Source: Acidimicrobiia bacterium (GTDB lineage: Bacteria; Actinomycetota; Acidimicrobiia; Acidimicrobiales; Aldehydirespiratoraceae). From it: a DNA stretch of 51,908 nucleotides. The number at the start of each line of letters is the position of its first letter. Position 1 is the first letter of the stretch. This document shows positions 16,142 to 24,746 of this stretch, in pieces. The notes under the pieces are model-generated. The model had not been told where the DNA came from, did no database searches, and worked only from the letters and a program-made list of their open reading frames with translations. The DNA lies in assembly GCA_003231645.1 (NCBI GenBank), contig QIIW01000132.1, positions 1-51,908 on the forward strand. Direction: 5' to 3'. The position numbers and the translations under genes were made by a program.

Positions 16142-17277
16142 CCAACCGGAGCCGACTGCTCGTGGGCGGTGTGATCCTCGTCGGGCTCCTCCTGATCGCC
16201 CTCGCGGGGCGCCGGTCCACGGCTGCCCTCGATCCCGACAGCACCGAACCTGACGGGGCCAAGGCGCTCGTGATGCTGCTCAACGAGTACGCGGGCTCGG
16301 TCGACGTGCTTGGCGATGTCCCCGGCCCCGAGATCGAGGTCTCGGTCCTGCTCGACGACCGCCTCGGCGATCAGGCGGCGGCCGCCCTCGACGAATGGGT
16401 CACCGATGGAGGGACACTGGTGGTGGCCGATCCCAACTCACCATTCACTCCCCGCGTGACCGGTCTTGCTTCGTCCGACGAGACCGGTGGGTCGGGTGTC
16501 GACCGCGGCGCCTGCGATATCGAAGGTCTCGAGGGTGCGCGACGGATCGACATCAGCGGTGCGGTGCTCTACGAGACCGCCGGATCCGACGGGGGTTGCT
16601 TCGGTGATTCCGGCGGGGCATTCGTCGATCTGCGCCACCGAGGTGCCGGCACCGTCATCTCGGTCGGAGGGGCCGGCGGATTCACCAACAACCTCCTCGA
16701 CAAGGCCGACAATCCGGTTCTGGCGGTCGTACTCATGGCGCCCACGCCCGACACCACCGTGGGGGTGCTGCGACGCTCGCTGCGCGCCCCGACGACGGCC
16801 GGTTCGCCTGTGGTCGGCCCGACCGGCCGCCGGCGCCGGGTGGGTGACGGCTCACGCGGATTGTTCAGCCTCATGCCCGACTATCTGCGCTGGGTGGCTC
16901 TGGACCTGGCCCTGGCCTGGCTGGTCTACGCGCTGGCCCGTGCCCGCCGGCTCGGCAACCCGATCGAGGAGACACAACCCGTGGCCATCGCCGGCAGCGA
17001 ACTGGTGTTGGCCCGGGGACGACTCCTGCGACGCGTCGACACCTCCGCCACCGTCGGCCATCTCACCGACGGGTTCCGGTCCGAACTCGCCCACAGTCTG
17101 GGCACCCCGCGTGGGACCCCCGATGAACGGCTGGCCGAGATGGCGGCGGCACGCTCCGGTATCGACGCGGCCACGATTCTGCACGCCCTGGGCACCACGA
17201 CCGTCGGCGGCGACGGCGACCTGGTGGAGTTCACCAGGCTTCTCGATGACATCCGCCAGGAGGTTCAACATGACTGA
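16138..17277 (+). CDS. DUF4350 domain membrane protein
   Basis: A 379-residue protein with an N-terminal helix (residues 7-23) and a DUF4350 extracytoplasmic domain: DPDSTEPDGAKAL at the start, then DEWVTDGGTLVVADP. A second helix lies near residue 250 (LRWVALDLALAWLVYAL). The C-terminal cytosolic part includes the conserved GRLLRRV..ATVGHL segment. The domain resembles GATase-1-like folds without obvious catalytic residues. ATG 16138 overlaps the DUF4129 stop; the 3' end overlaps moxR by 8 bases. Confidence 0.82.
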   Translation: MTNRSRLLVGGVILVGLLLIALAGRRSTAALDPDSTEPDGAKALVMLLNEYAGSVDVLGDVPGPEIEVSVLLDDRLGDQAAAALDEWVTDGGTLVVADPNSPFTPRVTGLASSDETGGSGVDRGACDIEGLEGARRIDISGAVLYETAGSDGGCFGDSGGAFVDLRHRGAGTVISVGGAGGFTNNLLDKADNPVLAVVLMAPTPDTTVGVLRRSLRAPTTAGSPVVGPTGRRRRVGDGSRGLFSLMPDYLRWVALDLALAWLVYALARARRLGNPIEETQPVAIAGSELVLARGRLLRRVDTSATVGHLTDGFRSELAHSLGTPRGTPDERLAEMAAARSGIDAATILHALGTTTVGGDGDLVEFTRLLDDIRQEVQHD

Positions 17278-18265
17278 AATCAACGGCCCGACCCGGGACC
17301 CCTCGGTGCCACGGCCGGCCAGGTCGCCACTCGAGGCGGTTCAGGCCGTTCGCTCCCAGGTCGCCAAGGTGGTGGTCGGGCAGGACGGCGTCGTATCGGG
17401 CCTGATCGTGGCGATCCTCGTCCGGGGTCACGTGCTCCTTGAAGGGGTGCCGGGTGTCGCCAAGACCCTCGTGGTCAAGACCCTCGGAGCGGCACTCGAT
17501 CTCGACGTGAAACGGGTCCAGTTCACCCCCGACCTCATGCCCTCAGATGTGTTGGGGCAGCTGGTGCTCGACCCGTCCGGCGACTTCCGCTTCAGGCAGG
17601 GACCGGTGTTCACCAACATGTTGATAGCGGACGAGATCAACCGGACCCCACCCAAGACCCAGGCAGCACTGCTGGAGGCCATGGAGGAACGTCGGGTGTC
17701 GAGTGACGGTGTCACCCGTCCGCTGCCGCTGCCCTTCATAGTGATCGCCACCCAGAATCCGATCGAGTACGAGGGCACCTATCCGCTGCCGGAAGCCCAG
17801 CTCGACCGGTTCCTGTTCAAGCTCGATGTCGGTTATCCGTCGGTCGAACAGGAGGTCGAGGTGGTTCGACGCCACGACGAGGGCTTCGACCCCCACGACA
17901 TCCGCGGGGCGGGCGTGACGGCGGTGGCCACCGCGGCCGATCTCGAGGCCGGCCGGCTCGAGATCGTCGACCTGCGGGTCGAGGACCCGGTGAGGCGTTA
18001 CGTGGTCGATCTGGCGAGAGCCACCCGCGAACATCCGGCGGTGCTCCTCGGGGTGTCGCCGCGCGGGGCGGCCGCCCATCTTCACGCCGCGAAGGCGTGG
18101 GGATGGCTGTCGGGGCGTGAATTCGTCACCCCCGACGAGGTCAAGACGGTCGCCGGTCCGGCTCTTCGCCACCGGCTCCTGCTTCGCCCCGAACTCGAAC
18201 TCGAGGGCGTCACCCCCGACACCGTTCTGGAATCCGTTCTCGCCTCGACACCCGTTCCCCGCTGA
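17270..18265 (+). CDS. moxR: MoxR-family AAA+ ATPase
   Basis: A 331-residue chaperone-like ATPase with Walker A EGVPGVAKT (58-66), Walker B LIADEINR (118-125) and sensor-1 ATQNP (160-164). It carries the MoxR signature QEG-type region as IEYEGTYPLPEAQLDRF (165-181). MoxR proteins act with VWA or DUF58 partners in maturation or quality control of target complexes. A perfect AGGAGG at 17258-17263 lies 6 nt before ATG 17270, the strongest ribosome site in the cluster. The DUF58 gene follows directly. Confidence 0.92.
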   Translation: MTEINGPTRDPSVPRPARSPLEAVQAVRSQVAKVVVGQDGVVSGLIVAILVRGHVLLEGVPGVAKTLVVKTLGAALDLDVKRVQFTPDLMPSDVLGQLVLDPSGDFRFRQGPVFTNMLIADEINRTPPKTQAALLEAMEERRVSSDGVTRPLPLPFIVIATQNPIEYEGTYPLPEAQLDRFLFKLDVGYPSVEQEVEVVRRHDEGFDPHDIRGAGVTAVATAADLEAGRLEIVDLRVEDPVRRYVVDLARATREHPAVLLGVSPRGAAAHLHAAKAWGWLSGREFVTPDEVKTVAGPALRHRLLLRPELELEGVTPDTVLESVLASTPVPR

Positions 18266-18277
18266 CAGGAGCTGATC

Positions 18278-19597
18278 GTGCCCGTGCCCACCGGTCGTCT
18301 GGCGATTCTCGTGGCCGCGGGATCGCTCGGGCAGATCGCGGTGGCGATCGTGGCACGTGATCTGGCCGGTGTTCTCCTGATCGGCTGGTTGCTGCTGTTG
18401 GTCGGTTTCATGCTGGAGGATCTGGCGAGCACCCCGAACCCCGAGACCGTGGGGTTCCGGCGCCGACTCCCGACGGTCACCGCCATCGGCGACACGGCGA
18501 CCGCGGTGTGGATCATCACCAATCCACTCGACCGGCCGCTCCGACTCGGCGTGTCGGACGAACTGTCACCGTCGCTTCGGCCGGTGACCCGTCGCTCCCG
18601 CCTCACGGTACCGGCGCGGTCGACCGCCGAGGTCGAGATCCCGTTTCGGCCCATCAGGCGCGGCCGGTTCACCCCATCGGAGGTGGTGATACGCGCCGAA
18701 GGCCGGCTGGGCCTGGTGGCCCGACAATCGACCCGTGAGGTTGCGGGGGAGACCCGTGTCCATCCGCGATTCAGGTCACGCCAGGAGGCCGAACTCCGTA
18801 TCAATCGGGCCCGGCTCCTGCATTCGGGTGTGCGGTCCACGCGGCTGAGGGGTGCCGGCACCGAGTTCGACCAGTTGCGTGAATACACAGTCGACGACGA
18901 ATCGCGCCGGCTCGACTGGGCGGCCACGGCCCGCGCCGGGCGGCCGATAGTTCGCACCTTCCGAGCCGAGCGCAATCAGACCGTGGTCAACCTGCTCGAC
19001 TCGGGTCGGGTGATGGCCGGGCAGGTGGAAGGCGTGCCGCGGCTCGAGCATGCCATGGACGCCGTGATGACCCTCACCGCGGTGTCGACCGGTATCGGCG
19101 ACCGGTGTGGTTTGGTGATTTTCGACCGATCGGTTCACACCGTGGTGGCGGCGTCGAGTCGACGATCACAGCTCGGTGTGGTCACCTCGGCGATGTTCGA
19201 GGTGGAGCCGGTGCTGGTCGAATCCGACTACCGCAGCGCATTCGCGTCGACTCTGGGCCGGTTTCGTCGCCGCACCATGCTCGTGATCCACACCGACCTC
19301 GTCGATCAGGTCGTGGCCGAGACCCTGCTCCCGGCACTACCACTGGTCGCTCGGACCCACCTGGTGGTGGTGGCGGCCTCGAGCGACCCGGATGTCGTGC
19401 GATGGTCCACCGGTGAGGTCCGCGACGGCGACGAAGCCCGTCGTCGGGCGGCTGCGATCGCCTCGCTGCGTGATCGGAGCCGGGCCGCGGCCCAGCTCCG
19501 GTCGCTTGGCGCGACGGTGATCGACTCCCCGGCGGGCGACCTGCCCGGGCGACTGGCCGACGCCTATCTGCAGGCAAAGGTCACCGGTCGACTATGA
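18278..19597 (+). CDS. DUF58 domain protein (MoxR partner)
   Basis: A 439-residue protein with two N-terminal transmembrane segments (residues ~8-45) and a beta-rich middle. The DUF58 core is GTEFDQLREYTVDDESRRLDW, followed by a VWA-like C-terminal fold (VVNLLDSGRVM as the MIDAS-like strand). GTG 18278 follows an AGGAG at 18266-18270. The 3' end overlaps the convergent SpoIIM gene by 17 bp. Such proteins are the usual partners of MoxR ATPases. Confidence 0.88.
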   Translation: MPVPTGRLAILVAAGSLGQIAVAIVARDLAGVLLIGWLLLLVGFMLEDLASTPNPETVGFRRRLPTVTAIGDTATAVWIITNPLDRPLRLGVSDELSPSLRPVTRRSRLTVPARSTAEVEIPFRPIRRGRFTPSEVVIRAEGRLGLVARQSTREVAGETRVHPRFRSRQEAELRINRARLLHSGVRSTRLRGAGTEFDQLREYTVDDESRRLDWAATARAGRPIVRTFRAERNQTVVNLLDSGRVMAGQVEGVPRLEHAMDAVMTLTAVSTGIGDRCGLVIFDRSVHTVVAASSRRSQLGVVTSAMFEVEPVLVESDYRSAFASTLGRFRRRTMLVIHTDLVDQVVAETLLPALPLVARTHLVVVAASSDPDVVRWSTGEVRDGDEARRRAAAIASLRDRSRAAAQLRSLGATVIDSPAGDLPGRLADAYLQAKVTGRL

Positions 19598-20603
19598 CCC
19601 CGCCGGTTGTATCCAACCCGCCGGCCGCCCGAGTGGCTTCGTCCTCGGCGGCCACTCGTCGACCGAGGCCGAACACGTAAAACAGGAACGCCGAGGTGAC
19701 CACAAGACCGATACCGACGCGCTCCCACGTCGGGAGCGGGCTTGGTGTGACGAACCCTTCGATCAGCCCGGCGGTGATGAACACGAGGATCAGGCCGACC
19801 ACCACCGGCACGGACCGGCGGCCTTCCTCGGCTACCGCGGCCGATCTGGTTCGGTCGCCCGGGCTCACGACGGCCCAGCCGAGTTTCAACCCCGCGCCCC
19901 CGGCCACGCACACGGCGGTGATCTCGAGCAGACCGTGAGGAAGTATCAGCCCCCAAAATCTCGGGGCCTGGCCGGCCGCTTGGAACAGCCCCGCGGCTTG
20001 ACCGATCCCGAGCCCGTTGCCGACCAACACGACCACGGTGCCGATCCCGGCAAAGATCCCGAGGGCGTAGGCCATGAACGACACCTGGATGTTGTTGACC
20101 AGCACCTTGGTGGAGAACTCTGCGGCCGGCTGAGACGAGTAGTAGTCGGCGAAGTCCTGTTGCACGTAGGACTCGCGTAGCGCGGGCGGAGCGGACGCAT
20201 CGAGCGCGGCATCGGAGAACGTCATCCACGCTCCCACGTAGACGGCAGGAGCGAGGAGGAGAAAGGCGGCGATGGCGATGAACTTCCGGGTCCTCCACAC
20301 GGCACCCGGGAAGTCGTGGGTGAAGAAGCGGAGCAACACGTTCCCACCCCGGTCGCCCGGCCCGTGGATCACGGCACGCGACTCACCTACGAGCGCGGTG
20401 AGCCTGGATGTGACGGGCGAGTCGCCGTACCAGGTCCGTGAATAGCTCAGGTGGCCCGACACCCGCTGGTACAGCCGGATCGTCTCGTCGAGTTCGGCCC
20501 CGTCGAGACGGTGTTTGGACCGTCGTGAACGTAGCCGGCGGACCGCCTCGTCGAGGTGCCGCCACGTCGGTTCGTTTCGCCGTATGAACTGGTCGACGTC
20601 CAC
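19581..20603 (-). CDS. Stage II sporulation protein M (SpoIIM) family membrane protein
   Basis: A 340-residue membrane protein. It has a helical N-terminus, a helix at ~106-126, and the SpoIIM signature LPHGLLEITAV (221-231) within a block of four further helices. The family also occurs in non-sporulating actinobacteria next to MoxR/DUF58 and RDD genes, as here, so a role in sporulation is not implied. Start is GTG 20603. A minus-strand TAACCT box (20618-20613) is shared with the divergent RDD gene. Confidence 0.88.
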   Translation of the reverse strand: MDVDQFIRRNEPTWRHLDEAVRRLRSRRSKHRLDGAELDETIRLYQRVSGHLSYSRTWYGDSPVTSRLTALVGESRAVIHGPGDRGGNVLLRFFTHDFPGAVWRTRKFIAIAAFLLLAPAVYVGAWMTFSDAALDASAPPALRESYVQQDFADYYSSQPAAEFSTKVLVNNIQVSFMAYALGIFAGIGTVVVLVGNGLGIGQAAGLFQAAGQAPRFWGLILPHGLLEITAVCVAGGAGLKLGWAVVSPGDRTRSAAVAEEGRRSVPVVVGLILVFITAGLIEGFVTPSPLPTWERVGIGLVVTSAFLFYVFGLGRRVAAEDEATRAAGGLDTTGGVIVDR

Positions 20604-20611
20604 TGGTCGCC

Positions 20612-20618
20612 TAGGTTA
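20612..20618. promoter_or_regulatory. Overlapping bidirectional -10 elements between SpoIIM and RDD genes
   Basis: The seven bases TAGGTTA read as TAGGTT on the plus strand (7 nt before RDD GTG 20625) and as TAACCT on the minus strand (9 nt before SpoIIM GTG 20603). Only 21 bp separate the two start codons, so both mRNAs must be leaderless or nearly so, and polymerase binding is mutually exclusive. No good -35 elements are evident. Confidence 0.55.
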
Positions 20619-20624
20619 CGTGAC

Positions 20625-21419
20625 GTGCAGAGCGGGGTTGTGACATCGGGGATCGTCACACCTGAAGGCGTGACTCTCGACTTCGAGCGGGCCGGAATCG
20701 CGTCTCGATTGTTGGCCCGGTTGGTCGATGTTCTCATCCTCGTCGCGGCGTTCTACCTGGCGGCGATTTTGCTGGTGATCGTGACGATGTCAGCGCCCAC
20801 ACTCAGCATCGTGCTGATGGCCGTGGTGGCGTTCGGGTTGGCGTTCCTCTATCCGATGATTCTCGAAACCACCTGGCGGGGGCGGACCGTCGGCAAGTAC
20901 GCAGTCGGCCTGCGGGTGATCACGGTCGAGGGCGGACCGGTGAGGTTCCGCCACTCGGCGATCCGCAGCATGCTGCAGATCATCGACATCTTCGCGACCC
21001 TCGGCGGGGCCGCGGTGGTGGCGGCCATGGCCAGTCCCGAGGGCCAGCGGCTCGGCGACATGGCCGCCGGCACCTACGTTGTTCGTGAGCGGCGGGCCCG
21101 GGCCGTGATGGCCGAACACGAGGTGATCATCCCCACGCCGTGGGGTTTGCAGTCGATCGTGGATTCCATCGATCCGTCGAGCCTCGACGTCTCCCAGGCC
21201 GCACTGATCCGGTCGTTCCTGGTTCGCGTGCCGGAGATGAGCGACGGCTCACGGGCCGCACTCGCCGCCGACCTCGCGGCGCGGGTGTCGGCCGTGATCG
21301 GTTCGAACCTCCCCGACACCGTGTATCCCGAGACCTGGTTGGCCTGCGTGGCCGCGAGGATCCAGCAGCACGACGATTCGGCTCGTCGTTCGTCGCTCCC
21401 ACCACCCCCGCGGCGCTGA
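20625..21419 (+). CDS. RDD family membrane protein
   Basis: A 264-residue protein. The RDD domain has ERAGIASRLLARLVDVLIL (21-39) and GRTVGKYAVGLRV (86-98), with two to three helices, followed by RLGDMAAGTYVVRER. A soluble C-terminal extension of ~80 residues is unrelated to the core. GTG 20625 is favoured over GTG 20640 by the 7-nt spacing to TAGGTT. It completes the MoxR-DUF58-SpoIIM-RDD neighbourhood known from mycobacteria. Confidence 0.85.
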   Translation: MQSGVVTSGIVTPEGVTLDFERAGIASRLLARLVDVLILVAAFYLAAILLVIVTMSAPTLSIVLMAVVAFGLAFLYPMILETTWRGRTVGKYAVGLRVITVEGGPVRFRHSAIRSMLQIIDIFATLGGAAVVAAMASPEGQRLGDMAAGTYVVRERRARAVMAEHEVIIPTPWGLQSIVDSIDPSSLDVSQAALIRSFLVRVPEMSDGSRAALAADLAARVSAVIGSNLPDTVYPETWLACVAARIQQHDDSARRSSLPPPPRR

Positions 21420-21455
21420 GTGTCGCCGGGTCGGGTCGGTCCTTAGGCTGACGCG

Positions 21456-22616
21456 ATGGAAGGCGACGAGATCTATCTCGATCACGCGGCGAGTTCACCG
21501 ATGAGGTCCGAGTCCCGTGACGCATGGCTGGCCGCGGCGACCGCCCACCATGCCAACCCCACTGGTGCCCACCGGGCCTCGCGCGATGCCCGACGGGCCC
21601 TCGACGATGCCCGGGATGCGGTCGCGGGGGCTGTCGGTTGCCGGCCGTCCGAGGTCGTCTTCACCAGCGGTGGTTCCGAGGCCGACAATTTCGCAGTTCG
21701 CGGTGCCCTTGCCGCACGTGGGGGAATCGCGATCTGCAGTGCCGGCGAACATCACGCGGTACTCGAACCCGTTGAACACGCCGGTGGCCTGACCTTCGGC
21801 CTTCGTCCCGACGGCACCCCCGACCTCGATGACCTCGTCGCGGTTCTCGACGGTGCCGACGACGTGACGATCGTGTCGGTCATGGCGGTCAACAACGAGA
21901 CCGGCGCGATCTCACCACTGTCCGAGATCGCCCGGGTGGCCCGGGAGCATGCCCCGGATGCGCTGCTCCACACCGACGCCGTGCAGGCGGTCCAGTGGCT
22001 CGACCTGGCCGGGGTCGCCGCCGACTTCGATCTCGTGTCGATCACCGGTCACAAGATCGGTGGCCCCACGGGTACCGGCGCGTTGATCATTCGTGACGGC
22101 ATCGAACTCGCCCCGCTGATCCTCGGTGGAGGCCAGGAACGAGGCCGTAGAGCCGGTACCCCCGACGTCGCGGGTGCCGCAGCATTCGCCACCGCGGTCG
22201 TCGACACGGTGCGTGATCGCGGCGTCGATGTCGAGCGCATCCGAAGGCTGAGGGATTCGCTGATCGACGGTCTCGGCGACCGGCTCGGCGACCGCGTCCT
22301 CGTCACGGCCGCTCCGGGTGGAGATCGTGATCACATCGTGGCCGGGATCGCTCACATCTGCCTACGTGACGTCGAGGCCGAGGCTTTGCTGTTCCTGCTC
22401 GACTCCCATGGCTTGCGGGCGTCGGCAGCATCATCGTGTTCCGCGGGAGCGCAGGAACCATCACACGTGCTCGCCTCGATGGGCGTGGCTCACGAACTGG
22501 CGGTCGGTTCCCTGCGATTGTCGATGGGACCGTCGAGCACCGAAGCCGATGTTGCTGCCGCCCTCGAGATCATTCCCGCCGCGGTCGAACGCCTGACCCG
22601 TTTTGGTGACGGCTGA
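21456..22616 (+). CDS. Cysteine desulfurase (IscS/NifS family)
   Basis: PLP enzyme releasing sulfur from cysteine as a persulfide. The 386-residue protein has the N-terminal IYLDHAASSP, GEHHA with His100 stacking on PLP, the Schiff-base lysine K200 in SITGHKIGG, and the persulfide Cys328 in SSCSAGAQEPSHVL. The next gene is mnmA, 1-2 bp away, so this is the likely sulfur donor for tRNA 2-thiolation. It may also feed Fe-S assembly. The promoter TAGGCT at 21444-21449 lies 6 nt before ATG 21456. Confidence 0.93.
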   Translation: MEGDEIYLDHAASSPMRSESRDAWLAAATAHHANPTGAHRASRDARRALDDARDAVAGAVGCRPSEVVFTSGGSEADNFAVRGALAARGGIAICSAGEHHAVLEPVEHAGGLTFGLRPDGTPDLDDLVAVLDGADDVTIVSVMAVNNETGAISPLSEIARVAREHAPDALLHTDAVQAVQWLDLAGVAADFDLVSITGHKIGGPTGTGALIIRDGIELAPLILGGGQERGRRAGTPDVAGAAAFATAVVDTVRDRGVDVERIRRLRDSLIDGLGDRLGDRVLVTAAPGGDRDHIVAGIAHICLRDVEAEALLFLLDSHGLRASAASSCSAGAQEPSHVLASMGVAHELAVGSLRLSMGPSSTEADVAAALEIIPAAVERLTRFGDG

Positions 22617-22617
22617 C

Positions 22618-23658
22618 GTGGCGGGTACACCAGTGATGGTCGCCATGTCGGGTGGTGTCGACTCCTCGGTCGCGGCCGCGCTGCTCATGGAGGCCGGCCA
22701 CGAGGTCGTGGCGGTCACCATGAAGCTGTGGGGCGGCGAGAGCGACACGGGTTGCTGCGCGGTCAGTGATGTCGATGATGCCCGTCGGGTCGCCGACCAA
22801 CTCGGCATCGAACACCACGTGTTCAACTTCGGCGACGACTTCGAGCGCCGGGTGGTGGCTCCCTACGCCGCCGACCACGCCGCCGGACGTACCCCCAATC
22901 CGTGCATCGAATGCAACCGTTACCTCAAGTTCGACCGGCTGCTCCGCCGGGCCGAGGTTCTCGGCTTCGACCGGCTGGCCACCGGCCACCACGCCCGCGT
23001 CGTCGACACCGGGGCCGGGCCCCGGCTGGCGCGTGGCGCCGATCCGGGCAAGGACCAGTCCTATGTGCTCCACGTGATCGACCCCCACGTGCTGTCGAGG
23101 CTGATGTTCCCGGTCGGCACCATGACCAAGGCCGAGGTGCGCGCGGTCGCCGCCGGCCTCGGCCTGCGCACCGCCTCCAAGCCCGAAAGCCAGGACGTCT
23201 GCTTCATCACCAACCGGCACGGTCGCCGGGCCTTTCTCGGTGATCGCATCCCGCTGCGGCCGGCGCGGGTCGTCGACGGCGCCGGCCATCGGATCGGTTC
23301 CGTCGAGGCAATCGAGCTGGTCACGATCGGTCAGCGCAGGGGCCTCGGGCTGGCCGGTGGTACCGATCCGCGCTACGTGATCGGCATTGACCCCGGGGCG
23401 GCGGTTGTGACCGTCGGCCCTCGCACGTCTCTGGACACACCGGCCACGAGACTCGAGTCGTGGAGGTGGGTCGGCGATCGTGTCGGGGGCGAGGTCGAGG
23501 TCCAGTGCTCGGCTCATGGGGTCTCCGCGGCCGCCCGGATCGACACCGACACGATGACCGTCGTATGGCTGGCCCCGCATCGAATGATCGCGGCTGGGCA
23601 GAGCGTGGTGGCCTACGTCGACGACATGGTGGTGGGCGGAGGCCTGGCCGGCCGCTGA
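22618..23658 (+). CDS. mnmA: tRNA-specific 2-thiouridylase
   Basis: Installs the 2-thio group on wobble U34 of tRNAs for Lys, Glu and Gln using ATP and persulfide sulfur. The 346-residue protein has the PP-loop SGGVDSS (11-17), catalytic Cys96 in NPCIECNRYLKF and Cys195 in SQDVCFI. GTG 22618 gives a standard N-terminus; in-frame GTG 22606 and TTG 22603 inside the desulfurase 3' end are alternatives. It forms an operon with the desulfurase. Confidence 0.94.
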   Translation: MAGTPVMVAMSGGVDSSVAAALLMEAGHEVVAVTMKLWGGESDTGCCAVSDVDDARRVADQLGIEHHVFNFGDDFERRVVAPYAADHAAGRTPNPCIECNRYLKFDRLLRRAEVLGFDRLATGHHARVVDTGAGPRLARGADPGKDQSYVLHVIDPHVLSRLMFPVGTMTKAEVRAVAAGLGLRTASKPESQDVCFITNRHGRRAFLGDRIPLRPARVVDGAGHRIGSVEAIELVTIGQRRGLGLAGGTDPRYVIGIDPGAAVVTVGPRTSLDTPATRLESWRWVGDRVGGEVEVQCSAHGVSAAARIDTDTMTVVWLAPHRMIAAGQSVVAYVDDMVVGGGLAGR

Positions 23659-23689
23659 TCACCTGGTCTGTTCCACCCCCGAGGCGTGG

Positions 23690-24550
23690 TCAGTTCGGGC
23701 CGTGGTCCAGCGCCGCCCGGTAACGGTCGAGTTCGGCCTCGTCGACCCCGGAGGGACTCCGGAGCCTGAACGGGGCATCGGCGGTGAGTTCCGTGAAGTA
23801 GTGGTTGGCCCATGCCGCGGCAGCACGCGAACGAATCAACATGGCCGCGCCGGGTCGTTCCCAACGGCGGTGATCGTGAAACATGAGAACGGTGCGGTTG
23901 GCAACCACCAGCGGGGCGACCACCAGGGGCAGGCTGTGGGGGTAGGCGAAGATCTCCACGTTGGGACCGTCGAGGGCGGTGACCATCGCGGCTATCGAAC
24001 CGAGGCGTTCGATCCGGCCGGCGCTCACCACGGCACGGATCGTCCATCCCTGTCCGGCCCGTTGGATCTCGGCCTCCCGGAACGTCCGGAGCTTCGCGGC
24101 AAGGCCAGTGCCGAACAGTGAATCGTTCTCGAGGGGGTCGTGTCCGTTGCGGTCGATGTGCAGCGCGGCGTGGTTGATCACCTGGTCGTTCGCCGATTCG
24201 GGCTCGATCAGAAGCTCGGCTGTGGAGGCGTCGAGCACGGCCGCGGTGTCGGAGAGGATCTCCAGGCCGGCGGTGCGGCGGTCGTGGACCAACCCGGTCT
24301 GGAGTGACCGGTAGTGAAGATCCAGCAACTCGTCCTGGTTGAAGTAGCCGGGCCACTGATGGGCCAGCATCTCGCAGTGGTCGGGCCTCGCCGTGGCACG
24401 TTGTTGTCGCCAGCGGCTCACGGTGGACCGCTCCACTCCCAGGTGGCGAGCCACTGTGGACAGATAGCGCCCCCCCTGGGCCTCATCGAGACGGGTGAGG
24501 CCCTCGGCTATCACACTCCTGAGTTGTGACTCCGGTCCGGGTGGGTTCAC
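23690..24550 (-). CDS. HTH transcriptional regulator with uncharacterised C-terminal sensor domain
   Basis: A 286-residue protein. Residues ~27-55 form a helix-turn-helix (YLSTVARHLGVERSTVSRWR). The remaining ~200 residues include VEIFAYPHSLPLVVAPLV and HDHRRWERPGAAML, a pattern that recalls degenerate PLD-like sensor domains of some actinobacterial regulators (inference, weak). It starts with GTG 24550. A palindrome at 24565-24578 in its promoter suggests autoregulation. Ligand and targets are unknown; the membrane gene behind it is a candidate target. Confidence 0.7.
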   Translation of the reverse strand: MNPPGPESQLRSVIAEGLTRLDEAQGGRYLSTVARHLGVERSTVSRWRQQRATARPDHCEMLAHQWPGYFNQDELLDLHYRSLQTGLVHDRRTAGLEILSDTAAVLDASTAELLIEPESANDQVINHAALHIDRNGHDPLENDSLFGTGLAAKLRTFREAEIQRAGQGWTIRAVVSAGRIERLGSIAAMVTALDGPNVEIFAYPHSLPLVVAPLVVANRTVLMFHDHRRWERPGAAMLIRSRAAAAWANHYFTELTADAPFRLRSPSGVDEAELDRYRAALDHGPN

Positions 24551-24564
24551 CGGACAATTGTTGC

Positions 24565-24578
24565 ATGGTATGCACCAT
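24565..24578. promoter_or_regulatory. Candidate operator palindrome upstream of the HTH regulator
   Basis: ATGGT-N4-ACCAT inverted repeat 15 bp upstream of the regulator start. On the minus strand it contains TACCAT, a -10-like hexamer, so occupancy would block the regulator's own promoter. The rest of the 196-bp gap (24551-24746) shows no ORF with coding character. It holds a 7-bp GC hairpin (24696-24702 with 24711-24717) that could end transcription of the upstream membrane gene. Confidence 0.4.
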
Positions 24579-24746
24579 ATGGCACAACCGCACGCTACGA
24601 AGGCTCTGGCATTCTCTCAGCCAGGTGTTCACGGGCGAGCCGTTCCCCGGTTCGCCGCGATGGTGTCTCTGCGTGTTCTCGTGCGGCGGTCCCTCTCCGC
24701 CGCTGGGGTCCGGCGGAAAGTCCGCGACTCCAGCGGCGTCGGCCGG

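Noticed and set aside
24600..24746. Possible tRNA-like folded segment
   Set aside because: No cloverleaf with T-loop GTTCRANNC and anticodon arm could be drawn on either strand.
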